A program made the position numbers and the translations under genes. Positions 35,629 through 44,313 of a DNA stretch of 64,000 bases are shown here, piece by piece. Origin of the DNA: Roseiarcus sp963813555 (GTDB taxonomy: Bacteria > Pseudomonadota > Alphaproteobacteria > Rhizobiales > Beijerinckiaceae); NCBI GenBank assembly GCA_963813555.1, contig CAWEZX010000004.1, positions 496,001 through 560,000 on the forward strand. The letters are read 5' to 3'. Position 1 is the first letter of the stretch. Every line of letters begins with the position of its first letter. The notes under the pieces were generated by a model. That model made no database searches, was not told where the DNA came from, and saw only the letters and a list, made by a program, of their open reading frames with translations.

Positions 35629-36182
35629 TACAGCGGCTCGATGCGGAACACCTGGGTCGAGGTCATCAGCATTGTCCCGTTGCCCAGGTTGGAGAAATTG
35701 AGGCCTAGCGGGCCGCCAAAGACCGGCCACGGATACATGACCACCAACAGCATGTCGGTGCCCGCGGCGCCGGCGTTGGGGCCGACGTCGAGTGTCGGCG
35801 TGCCAACAACGTTTCCTTTCGAATCGAATGTCGGCAGCAGAGCGGTGAGGTTTGTGGTCCCGGCCGGCAGAGGCTCGAGTGCGACGGTCACCTGCCCGCA
35901 GTTGAAGAGCGCGGTCAGCTGATTGCAGATTTCGGTATGGAACTGCGCCGCCGTTATGGTCTCGGTCTGATTGGTCAGAACGACCCTCGCCGCCTGCTCC
36001 GCCGACGATTCGAAGAACGCCTTGACCAGGAAGATCGTCGCCGCCTGCAGAGTGGCGAGCACGATGGCGATGAAGATCGGAAAGACCAACGCGAATTCGA
36101 CCGCGGGGGACCCGGTCTCGTCGCTGGCCAGCTTTCGCCCCAGGCGGATCACGCTATTGAAGGATTTGCGCACGGACTCCAT
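35628..36182 (-). CDS. TadE-like pilus assembly protein
   Basis: A 184-residue protein with the TadE motif SPAVEFALVFPIFIAIVLAT after a short basic N-terminus: one transmembrane helix, then an extracytoplasmic domain with a Cys pair (EICNQL, FNCGQV). It is the first gene of a two-gene unit with the TadG-like protein (TAATG overlap). The role is minor pilin or assembly factor of a Tad/Flp system by family. Confidence 0.82.
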   Translation of the reverse strand: MESVRKSFNSVIRLGRKLASDETGSPAVEFALVFPIFIAIVLATLQAATIFLVKAFFESSAEQAARVVLTNQTETITAAQFHTEICNQLTALFNCGQVTVALEPLPAGTTNLTALLPTFDSKGNVVGTPTLDVGPNAGAAGTDMLLVVMYPWPVFGGPLGLNFSNLGNGTMLMTSTQVFRIEPL

Positions 36183-36412
36183 CGTCGCCAGACCGCAACC
36201 TCGTTTTGACGGCGAATCCTGCGCGCGAAGGCCTTACTCCGGTCTTATCCCCGACGCGTAATTTTGCTGAAGATGCGAGCAAATCGGCGCGCGGATCGGA
36301 AACAATACGGTCTTTCGACATTAACGTTGTCTGAGCGTTAAACGCGGTATGTCAAACGCCGGGCGCAGCCTCGGCCATTTGCGCCCGCGCCCCGGCCGCT
36401 TCTTGACGGAGT

Positions 36413-38188
36413 TTAGTGCGATGGCGGTGGATCGCTGGATGCGCCGCTCTCGCCGATCGTCGGCGCGGACCACGGCCCGGCGACGTCGAGCGTCAAGTGG
36501 TCGGCGTCTTGTGATTTCTCGCCGGCGGCGTCCGTTTGCACCGCATTGACGCGCAAAGCCCAACTCTGGGCGGCGAGATCGATGAGCCCGTCCAGTTCGG
36601 CGGTCACGCCATGGCTCGTCATTACGCCGCGTTCGACCCGAGCACGGCCGTTGGTGAGCGCCAACGAAACGTCAAGCTTGTCGAACCCGGTTCCGCCGAG
36701 CCGCAGGTCGCGGTCGATGTCGATCGTCCGGTGACGGGCGCGGCGCAGGGCCTCCTCTAGGTTGACGCCGAGGATGGACCCGTTCGCTGCTTCGAGCGAC
36801 GCCGTCCCGGTCAGGCTGGCGATCGCGGCGGCAGGCGTTGTACCGGAGGCCTCGACGGCGAATCGCCCCCCCCCGCCTCCGGTCATCACGGGCTGGCCGA
36901 ACTCGGCGATCGCAGCGCCAAGGTCCGCGTCAGCGAGCTCGCCGCGCGCGCTCATCTGGACGCCGCGGCCAGTGGCGGCGACGGCGGCTTCGCCCTGGAC
37001 GCGGCCGCCATATGCCGTGGCCTCGATCAGAGTCATGTTGAGCTTGCCATCCGCGACGATTACGGACGCGGCTGTGTCGGCGAGCGGCAGGCCGTACACG
37101 TCGAGATGGGCGGCGGACAGACGCAAGTCGAGGTCAAAGCTCCGCAGGGCTCCGAACGCGAAGGGCTTCGCGCTCCAGGCGCCCGACGGGTCGAAGACGC
37201 GTTCCGGCGGTCCGAGCAGCGGCCTGAGCGCCAGCGTTTCGGCGGCAAGCGTACCGGAGACGGCGGGGCGCTCGCCTGCGTCGTCGATCGCGAGCGCGCC
37301 TTCAACCGTCTGCCCGGCGCTGGTCAGCGTTGCGTCGCCCAGCGTCAGCGAGTGCGGCGCGCCCTTGACCTTTGCGGTAATAGCAATGTCGTTGGCGGCC
37401 AGAACCGGCGGCGGCTTCATGTTGAGAAAAGCCGCCAGAGCCGCGATCGAAGGGACGGATGCGGTCAAATCGCCTTCGGCGCTGGGCTTATCTCCGAGCC
37501 CGAGCGCGCCGCCGAATGCAAGCTTGACCAATGGCGAATCGAGCCCGAATACGAGCGGACTTGGCGCGCCGTTCGCCGCGGTTTCCGGATCGTTGAGTGC
37601 GCCGGCGACCGAAATAGGCGTGTTCCGCCATACCGCCGACAGGTTGAAGCGCAATTGATCGCCGATCGTCAGTCCGTCGACGCGGCCCCGAACATTATCG
37701 ATCAACGTGTCGACGCCGCGTTTGGCGCTAACAAGGCGCAAGACGCCGTTCGAAAAGCTTAAGCTGGTCAATGGCGCCAAAGCCCCAGCGACGCTCGCCG
37801 GTCCGGTCGATTCCCCCGCCGCCCCGGCAAAGGGGGGCCGGTCGACGTCAACGGTGACCGTCGGGCTGACGAGGGTAGCGCCGGTTGGGATCAAGCGCCC
37901 GCGTAGAAGTTCGATCAGCGACAGGTTCAGGCGGGCCGCCGGCGCCGAGAAAAGGTTGACGCCGTAAGCATCGTCGAGCCGCGCATCGACGATGCGCACG
38001 CTCGGCCACGGCAAGGCGGAAAAGGACGCCGCCCCGGGAGCGCTCCAATGGAGTCGCGGCGAAGCGCCAAATGCAGCGTTGAGACTGTCGCCGACCTTCA
38101 CGGCGGACAACGGCCAGCGCATGAAACCGCACGCCGCCATCGCAACGATCAACGCGAGGGCTAAGCCCCACGCCACGGCACGGCGCAT
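36413..38188 (-). CDS. AsmA-family outer-membrane biogenesis protein
   Basis: A 591-residue protein: one N-terminal transmembrane helix (VAWGLALALIVAMAACGF), then a long beta-rich periplasmic region. It includes the AsmA N-terminal pattern (SLIELLRGRLIPTGATLVSP) and the C-terminal AsmA segment (FAVEASGTTPAAAIASLTGT, then ASLEAANGSILGVNLEEAL). AsmA-like proteins form lipid-transfer bridges or affect outer-membrane assembly. It is monocistronic as far as can be seen. Confidence 0.82.
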   Translation of the reverse strand: MRRAVAWGLALALIVAMAACGFMRWPLSAVKVGDSLNAAFGASPRLHWSAPGAASFSALPWPSVRIVDARLDDAYGVNLFSAPAARLNLSLIELLRGRLIPTGATLVSPTVTVDVDRPPFAGAAGESTGPASVAGALAPLTSLSFSNGVLRLVSAKRGVDTLIDNVRGRVDGLTIGDQLRFNLSAVWRNTPISVAGALNDPETAANGAPSPLVFGLDSPLVKLAFGGALGLGDKPSAEGDLTASVPSIAALAAFLNMKPPPVLAANDIAITAKVKGAPHSLTLGDATLTSAGQTVEGALAIDDAGERPAVSGTLAAETLALRPLLGPPERVFDPSGAWSAKPFAFGALRSFDLDLRLSAAHLDVYGLPLADTAASVIVADGKLNMTLIEATAYGGRVQGEAAVAATGRGVQMSARGELADADLGAAIAEFGQPVMTGGGGGRFAVEASGTTPAAAIASLTGTASLEAANGSILGVNLEEALRRARHRTIDIDRDLRLGGTGFDKLDVSLALTNGRARVERGVMTSHGVTAELDGLIDLAAQSWALRVNAVQTDAAGEKSQDADHLTLDVAGPWSAPTIGESGASSDPPPSH

Positions 38189-38514
38189 GCTCTCAACCGT
38201 CTTCTTCCGACCCGGCGAATATCCGGACGCCCCAACTCATACCGCGAACCGGCAAGCAAGGCGACAATAAGCGCGGTTGTGCCCTGCGCCGGGCCGAGGG
38301 AAATCGCGGCTCCGGCCGACTTGGCGCAACATTGGTTCACGTATCCGTGAGATCCGGCGCTTTGCGGCCGAAGCGGGGCGGCGAGCAGGCGGGTGCGGAT
38401 AGGAAATCCCGATCGCGCCATTAATTCGCTGTTAAGGCCTTTCACTCAGCCTCATGGAACAGCGCCTCGGCGCCCCGTGGCCTGCCAAGTCGAACGGGAG
38501 TTTGAACAGCCCTC
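38189..38514. other. Intergenic region, no feature seen
   Basis: Divergent gap between the AsmA-like gene and the small ORF at 38515. It should hold both promoters. I find no RNA gene, repeat or gene fragment in it. Confidence 0.5.
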
Positions 38515-38739
38515 ATGCGCGACGATTATTTTCAGGTTATCCCTGACGCGAGCGACGAGCGCAGCGCCGGCAGCCTGCTTGCCCGGATCTATCACGACAT
38601 TGGCCTCGCTGCGGTCGCCGAGGCGTTGAGGCTGCCGACGGAAGACTTTGAGCCGGATATGATCGAGTCGCTCGAGCGGGGCGAGTTCTTTCTGCTTCCG
38701 CCCCCCAATGCGCTTGTGCAAGCCGGGATGGACGCGTAA
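38515..38739 (+). CDS. Small hypothetical protein upstream of metallophosphoesterase
   Basis: A 74-residue acidic, mostly helical protein (MRDDYFQVIPDASDERSAGS, then LLARIYHDIGLAAVAEALRL). No family recognised. The ribosome-binding site is weak. It ends 40 bp before the phosphoesterase start on the same strand, so the two are likely co-transcribed. The ORF is long for its GC-rich context and has consistent codon use, which supports it. Confidence 0.5.
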   Translation: MRDDYFQVIPDASDERSAGSLLARIYHDIGLAAVAEALRLPTEDFEPDMIESLERGEFFLLPPPNALVQAGMDA

Positions 38740-38779
38740 AAAACGGCGGGCGAACGAGCGCCTGAGGCGAGCGCAACCG

Positions 38780-39697
38780 ATGGTTCACTTGACTAGGCGC
38801 CGGTTTCTCGCCGGCGCCGGTGTGGGAACCGCGACGGTTTCGCTATCCGGCTACGCGACGGCGTATGAAACCGGTTCGGCCCTCACGCTCGCCAAGTACG
38901 CGCCGCAGCTTCCCGACTGGCCCGCGGATCTCGAGCTCTCGATTGCGGTCATCGCCGATATTCACGCATGCTATCCTTGGATGTCGGAAGAGCGAGTGGG
39001 CGAGATCGTCGATCTCGCCAACGCCCAGAAGCCCGATCTCACGGTGCTGCTCGGCGACTATGTGTGCACGCATCGGTTCGTTTCCGGATATGTGCCGCCC
39101 GGCGCCTGGGCCGAGCAGCTTGCCCGTCTCGAGGCGCCGCTCGGCGCCTATGCAATTCTGGGTAATCACGACTGGTGGTCGGCGGCCATTCCGACGGAAC
39201 CGCCGGACAATTCTCTGAGCGTCCGCCGGGCGCTCGCGGCAGCGGGCGTTCCGCTGCTGGAAAATCAATCGGTGCGATTGTCCCAGCGCGGGCGGCCCTT
39301 CTGGCTGATCGGCCTGGGCGACCTGTTGGCCCGTGTGCCTAACCGGCGCCGCGGTCACGGCGCCGACGATCTCCCAAGGGCGATGCGCGCGATCGACGAC
39401 GACGCGCCGGCGATCCTGCTCGTGCACGAGCCTTATTTTTTCCCTTGGGTTCCTAACCGGATCGCCCTGACGCTCGCGGGCCACATGCACGGCGGTCAGG
39501 TCAATCTTCCGATCGTCGGCCCGCCGATAAGTCTCATCAAGCGCCGCTCTGGAAAATACATTTATGGGGAATACGCGCTGGGCGAACGGCGGATGATCGT
39601 TTCAGGCGGCCTTGGCACGTCGTTGGCGCCCGTGCGCATCCTCCGCCCCCCAGAAGTGGTGATGGTCAAGCTCGGCGGCGACGGCTCGGTCGGCTGA
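38780..39697 (+). CDS. Calcineurin-like metallophosphoesterase, Tat-exported
   Basis: A 305-residue protein. The Tat signal is VHLTRRRFLAGAGVGTATVS. The dinuclear-metal motifs follow in order: IAVIADIHA (DxH), LLGDYV (GD), AILGNHDWW (GNHD), VHEPYFFP and LAGHMHGGQ (GHxH). It is similar to periplasmic phosphodiesterases such as YkuE/YaeI, which act on lipids or nucleotides. ATG at 38780 begins the signal; the longer ORF is unlikely. It is the last host gene before the disrupted lysE and the integrated element. Confidence 0.87.
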   Translation: MVHLTRRRFLAGAGVGTATVSLSGYATAYETGSALTLAKYAPQLPDWPADLELSIAVIADIHACYPWMSEERVGEIVDLANAQKPDLTVLLGDYVCTHRFVSGYVPPGAWAEQLARLEAPLGAYAILGNHDWWSAAIPTEPPDNSLSVRRALAAAGVPLLENQSVRLSQRGRPFWLIGLGDLLARVPNRRRGHGADDLPRAMRAIDDDAPAILLVHEPYFFPWVPNRIALTLAGHMHGGQVNLPIVGPPISLIKRRSGKYIYGEYALGERRMIVSGGLGTSLAPVRILRPPEVVMVKLGGDGSVG

Positions 39698-39715
39698 GCG
39701 GTCGCCTAACGCACC

Positions 39716-39894
39716 CTATTCGAACAGGGTCGGCGCGATCGAGGCGACCAGCAAGGCCGCCATCGTCCAATTGAAAGGTCGGGTCACCCGCGGATCCTTA
39801 AGCAACCGGCTGAGCCAGGCGCCGAACAACATCCTGGCGCCGGCGCATGGGATCGCGATCAAGGCGCAGAGCGCCGCGATGAAGAGGACGCTGC
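39716..39894 (-). pseudogene. LysE-family transporter, C-terminal fragment left of the integrated element
   Basis: The minus-strand frame ending in TAG at 39716-39718 reads FIAALCALIAIPCAGARMLF, then GAWLSRLLKDPRVTRPFNWT and MAALLVASIAPTLFE. This is the last helices of a LysE/RhtB amino-acid exporter. It starts abruptly at the GCTGC of 39890-39894. The N-terminal part lies at 60378-60809, so a ~20.5-kb element separates the halves. The gene is split. Confidence 0.82.
39890..39894. other. attL core (GCTGC)
   Basis: Five bases shared with attR at the point where the lysE reading frame breaks. Serine integrases need only a 2-bp exact core, so the short identity is normal. The exact crossover bases cannot be fixed from sequence alone. 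Confidence 0.65.
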
Positions 39895-39959
39895 TTCATT
39901 TTCTTCTTGACGTGCGGCGTGAACCGTGCTATGCCGTTGAACTCGACAGGAGAACCGCC

Positions 39960-40175
39960 ATGTACACAGCTACTCAGATTGAATTCGCGATTGAGGCCGA
40001 AGTACGCGCTTGGGCGGAATTCTTCAGTGTCGAGGCCACTCAGGAGAACTTCGAGGGCCGCCGAATGGTCATGCGTGCCAATGTTAATCAAGGCCACTTC
40101 GAGCCATTGAAAGAGTTTCTTCCGACCGACCGTGACCTTGAGTGGGATGCAGCCATACAGACCAACGACGAGTAG
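39960..40175 (+). CDS. Small hypothetical protein, element left end
   Basis: A 71-residue acidic protein, MYTATQIEFAIEAEVRAWAE ... EFLPTDRDLEWD. ATG at 39960 follows GGAGA with good spacing. No family recognised. It is the first gene inside the element, ~65 bp from attL. Confidence 0.55.
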   Translation: MYTATQIEFAIEAEVRAWAEFFSVEATQENFEGRRMVMRANVNQGHFEPLKEFLPTDRDLEWDAAIQTNDE

Positions 40176-40197
40176 GAGCAGGTCGAAGGCAGGCAAA

Positions 40198-40235
40198 AAA
40201 GAACCGCCCGAGGATCGATCCAGAGGCGGTTCTGA
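40198..40235 (-). terminator. Terminator of the PEP-CTERM-like gene
   Basis: AGAACCGCC at 40200-40208 pairs with GGCGGTTCT at 40225-40233. On the minus strand a run of six T follows (40195-40200), so it ends leftward transcription; it may act in both directions. Confidence 0.75.
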
Positions 40236-40257
40236 TAGGCTTTAAAGTGGCAGGGTA

Positions 40258-40938
40258 TCAGTGAGGCAGGACATACCGTGCCTGCCTCCTGTAGCCCGCG
40301 TACGTGAGGCCAAAGGCACCGATCATCAACATGCCGAGTGTGCTGATTTCAGGTGTGGCACCAACGCCAACCACAGGATTGCCGCCGTCGCCAACGAACG
40401 GAACGCCGTCGCTCGCCTCGGTGAAATTGAACTGACCTATCCGATTGTTGCCCAAGTATGTGTCGAGCGCCGAGAAGTCGAACGTGCCGACATCGTTCAC
40501 GAACAAGCCAGCCGTGTCATTGACGATGCCCGAGAAGTCAACGGCGAGGGAAGTCCCGCCTCCGCTTCCACCAGACCGCACAATCGAAGTGATCGCGTCG
40601 AGAGTTTCAGTGAAAAAGTCGCCGCTATCGTTCCATGAGAGAACGAGAGGCGTCGCCGTCAAACCAGCAACGGTCAACTCGATTGGCGTCGAAATCATGA
40701 AACCGCCAATGTCGGCGTCGCTTGGATCGAGTTGGTTTGTGACGCCCCACTGGTTCCCGTGAAGGTCAATCTCAGTCGCTCCGTTCAGGTCAGATGATCC
40801 CGCCCAAGTCGGCAACAAGTTCTGGTTCTGAGCAGAGAGGCCGCCGTTGATATCGATCACTGCGGCTTTGGACGGTGAGGCCGAAGCCAAGCCGATCATG
40901 AGGGCGGCAATGCTCGCCCCCTTTATCACTGTTTTCAT
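40258..40938 (-). CDS. Secreted protein with PEP-CTERM-like sorting tail
   Basis: A 226-residue protein. A signal peptide (IKGASIAALMIGLASASPSK, cleaved before AAVID) is followed by a beta-rich domain with many Asp, Gly, Asn and Thr. The C-terminus is TPEISTLGMLMIGAFGLTYA then GYRRQAR: a PE motif, one hydrophobic helix and a basic tail, as in PEP-CTERM substrates cut by exosortase. No exosortase is in the window. It is unusual cargo for a phage-like element and may alter the host surface (inference). The domain itself is not recognised. Confidence 0.65.
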   Translation of the reverse strand: MKTVIKGASIAALMIGLASASPSKAAVIDINGGLSAQNQNLLPTWAGSSDLNGATEIDLHGNQWGVTNQLDPSDADIGGFMISTPIELTVAGLTATPLVLSWNDSGDFFTETLDAITSIVRSGGSGGGTSLAVDFSGIVNDTAGLFVNDVGTFDFSALDTYLGNNRIGQFNFTEASDGVPFVGDGGNPVVGVGATPEISTLGMLMIGAFGLTYAGYRRQARYVLPH

Positions 40939-41062
40939 TGTGTTCTATCCTCATGCATGAGAAGAGCGTGAGAAGTCACGCCGACGCCGAACATATCGCC
41001 TCGCATCCTTTCGTGTCAAGGCGATTTCTTAAGCGTCATAAAAAGAGTTGATCAAAGTCACC

Positions 41063-41091
41063 TTGACTTCTCTGGTGTCATATGATATGAT
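41063..41091 (+). promoter_or_regulatory. Sigma-70-type promoter for the 41.1-kb operon
   Basis: TTGACT at 41063-41068 and TATGAT at 41086-41091 are spaced by 17 bases. The first ATG of the two-gene unit is 39 bases downstream. Confidence 0.65.
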
Positions 41092-41129
41092 GGCCGTTGG
41101 TCAATCCAATTTCGAAAGGTGAAAGAAAT

Positions 41130-41939
41130 ATGAGAAAGATTATGCTCGCAACGGTTGCAGTCATGGGCCTCATGGGAACAGGACATGCAAGTCAATGTAA
41201 ATCATCCTCATCAGTACCAGACTACATGAAAGTTGATGGTTGTGATCCAGTTTGGGTGAAACTCGGGCGAGATATCTATTTTGACCGTAATTATTCGTCG
41301 ACGGCAAGCAAAGTCGCCCCCGCAAGCAAAGTCGCATCCCCAACGAGAGACAGCGATGGTTCAATCGTGATGGTAACACGACTTCTCGTTGACAATCCAA
41401 ACAAACATCACGGCAGTTCAGAAATCATCACCGTGGCATTCGATTGTAAGGGAAAACGACTGCGTATTGAAGATCAAGTTAACTTCAAAACCAATATGGC
41501 GACGGGCGCTTGGCCTGAAGGTAGCGATGACGTTGATCGTACTTGGCAACCTTTGATCGAGTCCTATGCGAATGAATATGCCGTTTTCTTCAATCTGGCT
41601 TGTCCTTTGGTAAAAGTCTCACCAGTTGCGACTGGCGAGGCCGCTCAACCGTCTTCACAAGGCGAATGGTGGAGTTATGACATTGAAGCCAAGGCTTGTC
41701 TTGACGACACAACGCCACAACAGCAAATCGCGATCTTCAAGGATCATGGCGTCAATGACGATACCCTAAGTTACGTCAAGAATGAGCGTGGCGAAGTGAT
41801 GTACGCCAAAATCCGAGCAACAGACAATGGAGACGAGTTACATTTCGTCACGTACTACCACGCCTATCACAAGGACGGCAGGCTCGTGACAGGCAAACAG
41901 TCTTGCGAGGCTATCGAAAAGAAGGAAAACTTGAAATGA
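41130..41939 (+). CDS. Secreted hypothetical protein
   Basis: A 269-residue protein. The signal peptide MRKIMLATVAVMGLMGTGHA is followed by a mature part with six Cys, possibly three disulfides. No domain recognised. ATG at 41130 is preceded by GAAAGG. It overlaps the next gene as ATGA, so the two are coupled. The wording of the sequence (WWSYDIEAKACLDD, VMYAKIRATDNGDELHFVTY) suggests a beta-rich extracytoplasmic domain. Confidence 0.6.
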   Translation: MRKIMLATVAVMGLMGTGHASQCKSSSSVPDYMKVDGCDPVWVKLGRDIYFDRNYSSTASKVAPASKVASPTRDSDGSIVMVTRLLVDNPNKHHGSSEIITVAFDCKGKRLRIEDQVNFKTNMATGAWPEGSDDVDRTWQPLIESYANEYAVFFNLACPLVKVSPVATGEAAQPSSQGEWWSYDIEAKACLDDTTPQQQIAIFKDHGVNDDTLSYVKNERGEVMYAKIRATDNGDELHFVTYYHAYHKDGRLVTGKQSCEAIEKKENLK

Positions 41940-42631
41940 TTTACTTTTTGGTCGCAATTCTTCTCTTGGCGATTATCCTTTCATTGCGCATGGGCAGATT
42001 GATTATGAAATGGGGTATCATTGCCGTTTTCGTTGGCGGCTTGGCTTTGTGGGGTTACATCAATATCGTTTCTGAGCAACATCGGGAAGAGGTTGAGCGA
42101 GATGCTATCTATGAGGCTCAGACCAAGGCGGCTCAGGCTCAGCGAGCCGATGCAGAGCGAGCCAATGCAGAGCGAGCCGCCAGCCTTCAGGCAAGCCTTG
42201 CCCTTAAGGTCAGACAAGGAATGGTCGCCTACCTCATGAATATGAAGGGTAATGTTCTCCCGCTCGATTACAGCGTTGAAACCGTACGCCAAGGCTTCAA
42301 GGAAGCGTTTGAGCAAGGAACGCTCGACTTAGCAATTGGCAACGCTCGCCTTGACGAATTGAGCGTCGCCAGACCCAATTCGTCCTTCTCGGTCTCATTC
42401 GGTCTTCGATTTGTTAGTCCTAACCCTGCCGATGCAACGAAGCCTGAAGCATGGGTAAGCGTCTATGACGGTTCGCATCCTAACGCCGCTTGTTTCAATC
42501 AAAATCAGGCAGTTGCATGTATTGAGGAAATGAGGAAAGCAGCGAAGGCGGCAAACGTTCCTTTGATTTATGGGGCGGTATGGGACCGTTACGAGACTGG
42601 CCTATTGGACGCTCACCCGAAACAAGGTTAA
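41936..42631 (+). CDS. Membrane protein with coiled-coil segment
   Basis: A 231-residue protein with two N-terminal helices (MIYFLVAILLLAIILSL and WGIIAVFVGGLALWGYIN). A repetitive charged coiled coil follows (QRADAERANAERAASLQASL), then a soluble C-terminal domain with two Cys. The start overlaps the preceding stop (ATGA). Function unknown; the layout recalls host-envelope or superinfection-exclusion proteins, but this is only a guess from topology. Confidence 0.55.
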   Translation: MIYFLVAILLLAIILSLRMGRLIMKWGIIAVFVGGLALWGYINIVSEQHREEVERDAIYEAQTKAAQAQRADAERANAERAASLQASLALKVRQGMVAYLMNMKGNVLPLDYSVETVRQGFKEAFEQGTLDLAIGNARLDELSVARPNSSFSVSFGLRFVSPNPADATKPEAWVSVYDGSHPNAACFNQNQAVACIEEMRKAAKAANVPLIYGAVWDRYETGLLDAHPKQG

Positions 42632-42855
42632 CGAGGGATCAACCTCACTCCGCTCGGAATGAATTCAACGCCTTCGTTTTTCAAAGCTTGAATTAGGGTC
42701 TGGCGAGCGTGGCGAACAACTGCCTCGCCACTCTCAACTCTACGCACGGTCGATAGGGAAACCCCCGCCATTTCGGCCAACTTCGGGCCGCTCCAATTCA
42801 GCAAGGATCGAGCCGCCCTGATTTGAGCGGGGGACGGCTCTTCAAACTCTGACAT
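42628..42855 (-). CDS. XRE-family HTH repressor of the element
   Basis: A 75-residue Cro/CI-like regulator: IRAARSLLNWSGPKLAEMAG and VSLSTVRRVESGEAVV form the HTH, followed by a short tail (GVEFIPSGVRLIPR). I chose ATG at 42855 because GGGGAG lies nine bases upstream and short alphaproteobacterial XRE proteins begin there; ATG at 42942 would add 29 residues. It is transcribed away from a palindromic operator at 42965-42981 and probably represses the rightward operon and itself. Confidence 0.72.
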   Translation of the reverse strand: MSEFEEPSPAQIRAARSLLNWSGPKLAEMAGVSLSTVRRVESGEAVVRHARQTLIQALKNEGVEFIPSGVRLIPR

Positions 42856-42963
42856 CGCAAGAGGCTCCCCTAAGCCGCAAGCGCCATCTTTATTGTTTTC
42901 GCTTTCCATTTCAATCACTTCGCTTGAAACCGTCAAATTCATGGCGAATGCGATCGGCTCTGC

Positions 42964-42993
42964 TTGACACTGTCAGTGTCATAGCGCTATCTT
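42964..42993 (+). promoter_or_regulatory. Rightward promoter embedded in a palindromic operator
   Basis: TTGACA at 42964-42969 and TATCTT at 42988-42993 (18-bp spacer) make a promoter for 43036 onward. TGACACTG at 42965-42972 and CAGTGTCA at 42974-42981 form a near-perfect palindrome that covers the -35 box. The adjacent XRE gene is the natural ligand (inference). Confidence 0.6.
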
Positions 42994-43035
42994 TAGAGCG
43001 GCGCAACCACTTGCGCACCGTAAGGAAGGAAACAG

Positions 43036-43161
43036 ATGAAAGAACTTGAGAGTGAAGAGGCCGAAGACGTTGAGCCATTCAAATATCCCCTTCGCAATCT
43101 CTTCACATTTTGTCTGACCGTGGGCCTTGCGGCCTATGTGATCATGCACTTTTGGCCTTAA
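43036..43161 (+). CDS. Small single-pass membrane protein
   Basis: A 41-residue protein: an acidic N-terminus (MKELESEEAEDVEPFKYPLR) and one helix (NLFTFCLTVGLAAYVIMHF). AAGGAAGG precedes the ATG with good spacing. It is the first gene after the repressor-controlled promoter. No family recognised; a holin-like or regulatory role is possible. Confidence 0.55.
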   Translation: MKELESEEAEDVEPFKYPLRNLFTFCLTVGLAAYVIMHFWP

Positions 43162-43180
43162 CCTGAAAGGAAACGGACAC

Positions 43181-43390
43181 ATGTACGCGTACCGCATCGC
43201 CTTAACAGATAAACTGAGGATCATGGCTGCAATCGCGGTTTGTCTCGACAGCCAAAGCCGCAATGTCGAGCCCCCCGTCATGGCAATGGTGCATCGTGAT
43301 CGCACCATGCGAGTTCTCTCGCCGGAAGATGCTGAAACTCTCTCGGAAAGCCTTCAAACGGCCCTTAGCCTGCTGGCGAGCTCAACATGA
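43181..43390 (+). CDS. Small hypothetical protein
   Basis: A 69-residue soluble protein (MYAYRIALTDKLRIMAAIAV) with AAAGGAAA upstream of the ATG. The stop overlaps the start of the next gene (ATGA at 43387), so the two are coupled. No family recognised. Confidence 0.5.
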   Translation: MYAYRIALTDKLRIMAAIAVCLDSQSRNVEPPVMAMVHRDRTMRVLSPEDAETLSESLQTALSLLASST

Positions 43391-43554
43391 GCGCCGCCAC
43401 CGCCAGCAAGCCGAAGCCCCGCCGACTGGCCACAACGAGCACAGTTGCCATTCTCGTCATCACTGCTTTGACTTGGTTCGTGGGAGGGATTGGCCTCGAA
43501 GCCCTATACGGTTCGCAGGATCAATCGAGGGGGGTCATGGACGGCGAGAGATAG
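43387..43554 (+). CDS. Small membrane protein
   Basis: A 55-residue protein with a basic, Ala/Pro-rich N-terminus (MSAATASKPKPRRLATTSTV) and one membrane helix (AILVITALTWFVGGIGLEAL). It is coupled to the gene before it by ATGA and is followed by a bidirectional terminator. Confidence 0.5.
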   Translation: MSAATASKPKPRRLATTSTVAILVITALTWFVGGIGLEALYGSQDQSRGVMDGER

Positions 43555-43581
43555 AAGAGAAGGCCACTTCCAAAACTAAAA

Positions 43582-43608
43582 GGGAGCCTGTGGAGGCTCC
43601 CTTTTTTT
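43582..43608. terminator. Bidirectional terminator
   Basis: GGGAGCC and GGCTCCC pair around TGTGGA, with seven T after on the plus strand and a T-rich stretch on the minus strand. It separates the converging small-gene units. Confidence 0.8.
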
Positions 43609-43894
43609 AATTCCCTCTGAATTGCGACGCAACCGCTTTCATTTGTTCGGTCATGTCGTGTTCGTCCATGCGGTCAAGTTCTTTCAGAATTGCTCGTCTA
43701 TCGGAGCCATCGAGCCCATTTTGCCACCATCGTTTGGTTGGTTGGTCAATTTCATTTCTGAGCGCAACACGTTCTTCTGGCGTCAATACTCTGTCGTCCC
43801 AACGCAAGCGAAAGAAGCCCAAGCGGTTTAGCTCGCTTATCATGTGGAGTTTGCAAGACCAACCGATCCTTGATCTGTAGGGATTAAATATCAT
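43607..43894 (-). CDS. Hypothetical protein
   Basis: A 95-residue basic/acidic helical protein (RLRWDDRVLTPEERVALRNE). The start overlaps the end of the upstream membrane-protein gene by four bases (ATGA). No family recognised. Confidence 0.5.
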   Translation of the reverse strand: MIFNPYRSRIGWSCKLHMISELNRLGFFRLRWDDRVLTPEERVALRNEIDQPTKRWWQNGLDGSDRRAILKELDRMDEHDMTEQMKAVASQFRGN

Positions 43895-44313
43895 TGCAAC
43901 TCGGGATGCATTGTCAGAGCAACGCGATAGGCTGAGTACAAGCCAGAAACTTTATTCTCGCTTATCAGTTTGACCATATCGTTGATAAGGGCGTCCGCGT
44001 GGGGATAGTTCACCTTGTCGGCCAAAAACTCTGTCACTTGCTGATCGATTTCTTCGGCGGCAGTGAGTGTCTTCGGCTTTCGCTTTAAACAAAGGACCGT
44101 CAAAAAAGCACCCGCGAGAATTGCTCCCAAGGGCACGCCAGAGGCCACCAGAAACACGACAGCATAGGCGAGGCCCCAAAAGGCGAAGTAGGCCACCACG
44201 AGCCAGCCAATGACCGTGAATAGCCAGTCAGCGCCCTTACTGTTGATGATCGCCTTGTCCTTGTTGACAAGTGCGTCAATGATCAAAATTTCTCCAATGT
44301 CCATTTTCTTCAA
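43891..44313 (-). CDS. Membrane protein with two helices
   Basis: A 140-residue protein. Two hydrophobic segments near residues 30-72 (LFTVIGWLVVAYFAFWGLAY, VVFLVASGVPLGAILAGAF) are followed by a soluble helical C-terminus. It is coupled to the 95-residue protein downstream. No family recognised. Confidence 0.5.
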   Translation of the reverse strand: MKKMDIGEILIIDALVNKDKAIINSKGADWLFTVIGWLVVAYFAFWGLAYAVVFLVASGVPLGAILAGAFLTVLCLKRKPKTLTAAEEIDQQVTEFLADKVNYPHADALINDMVKLISENKVSGLYSAYRVALTMHPELQ

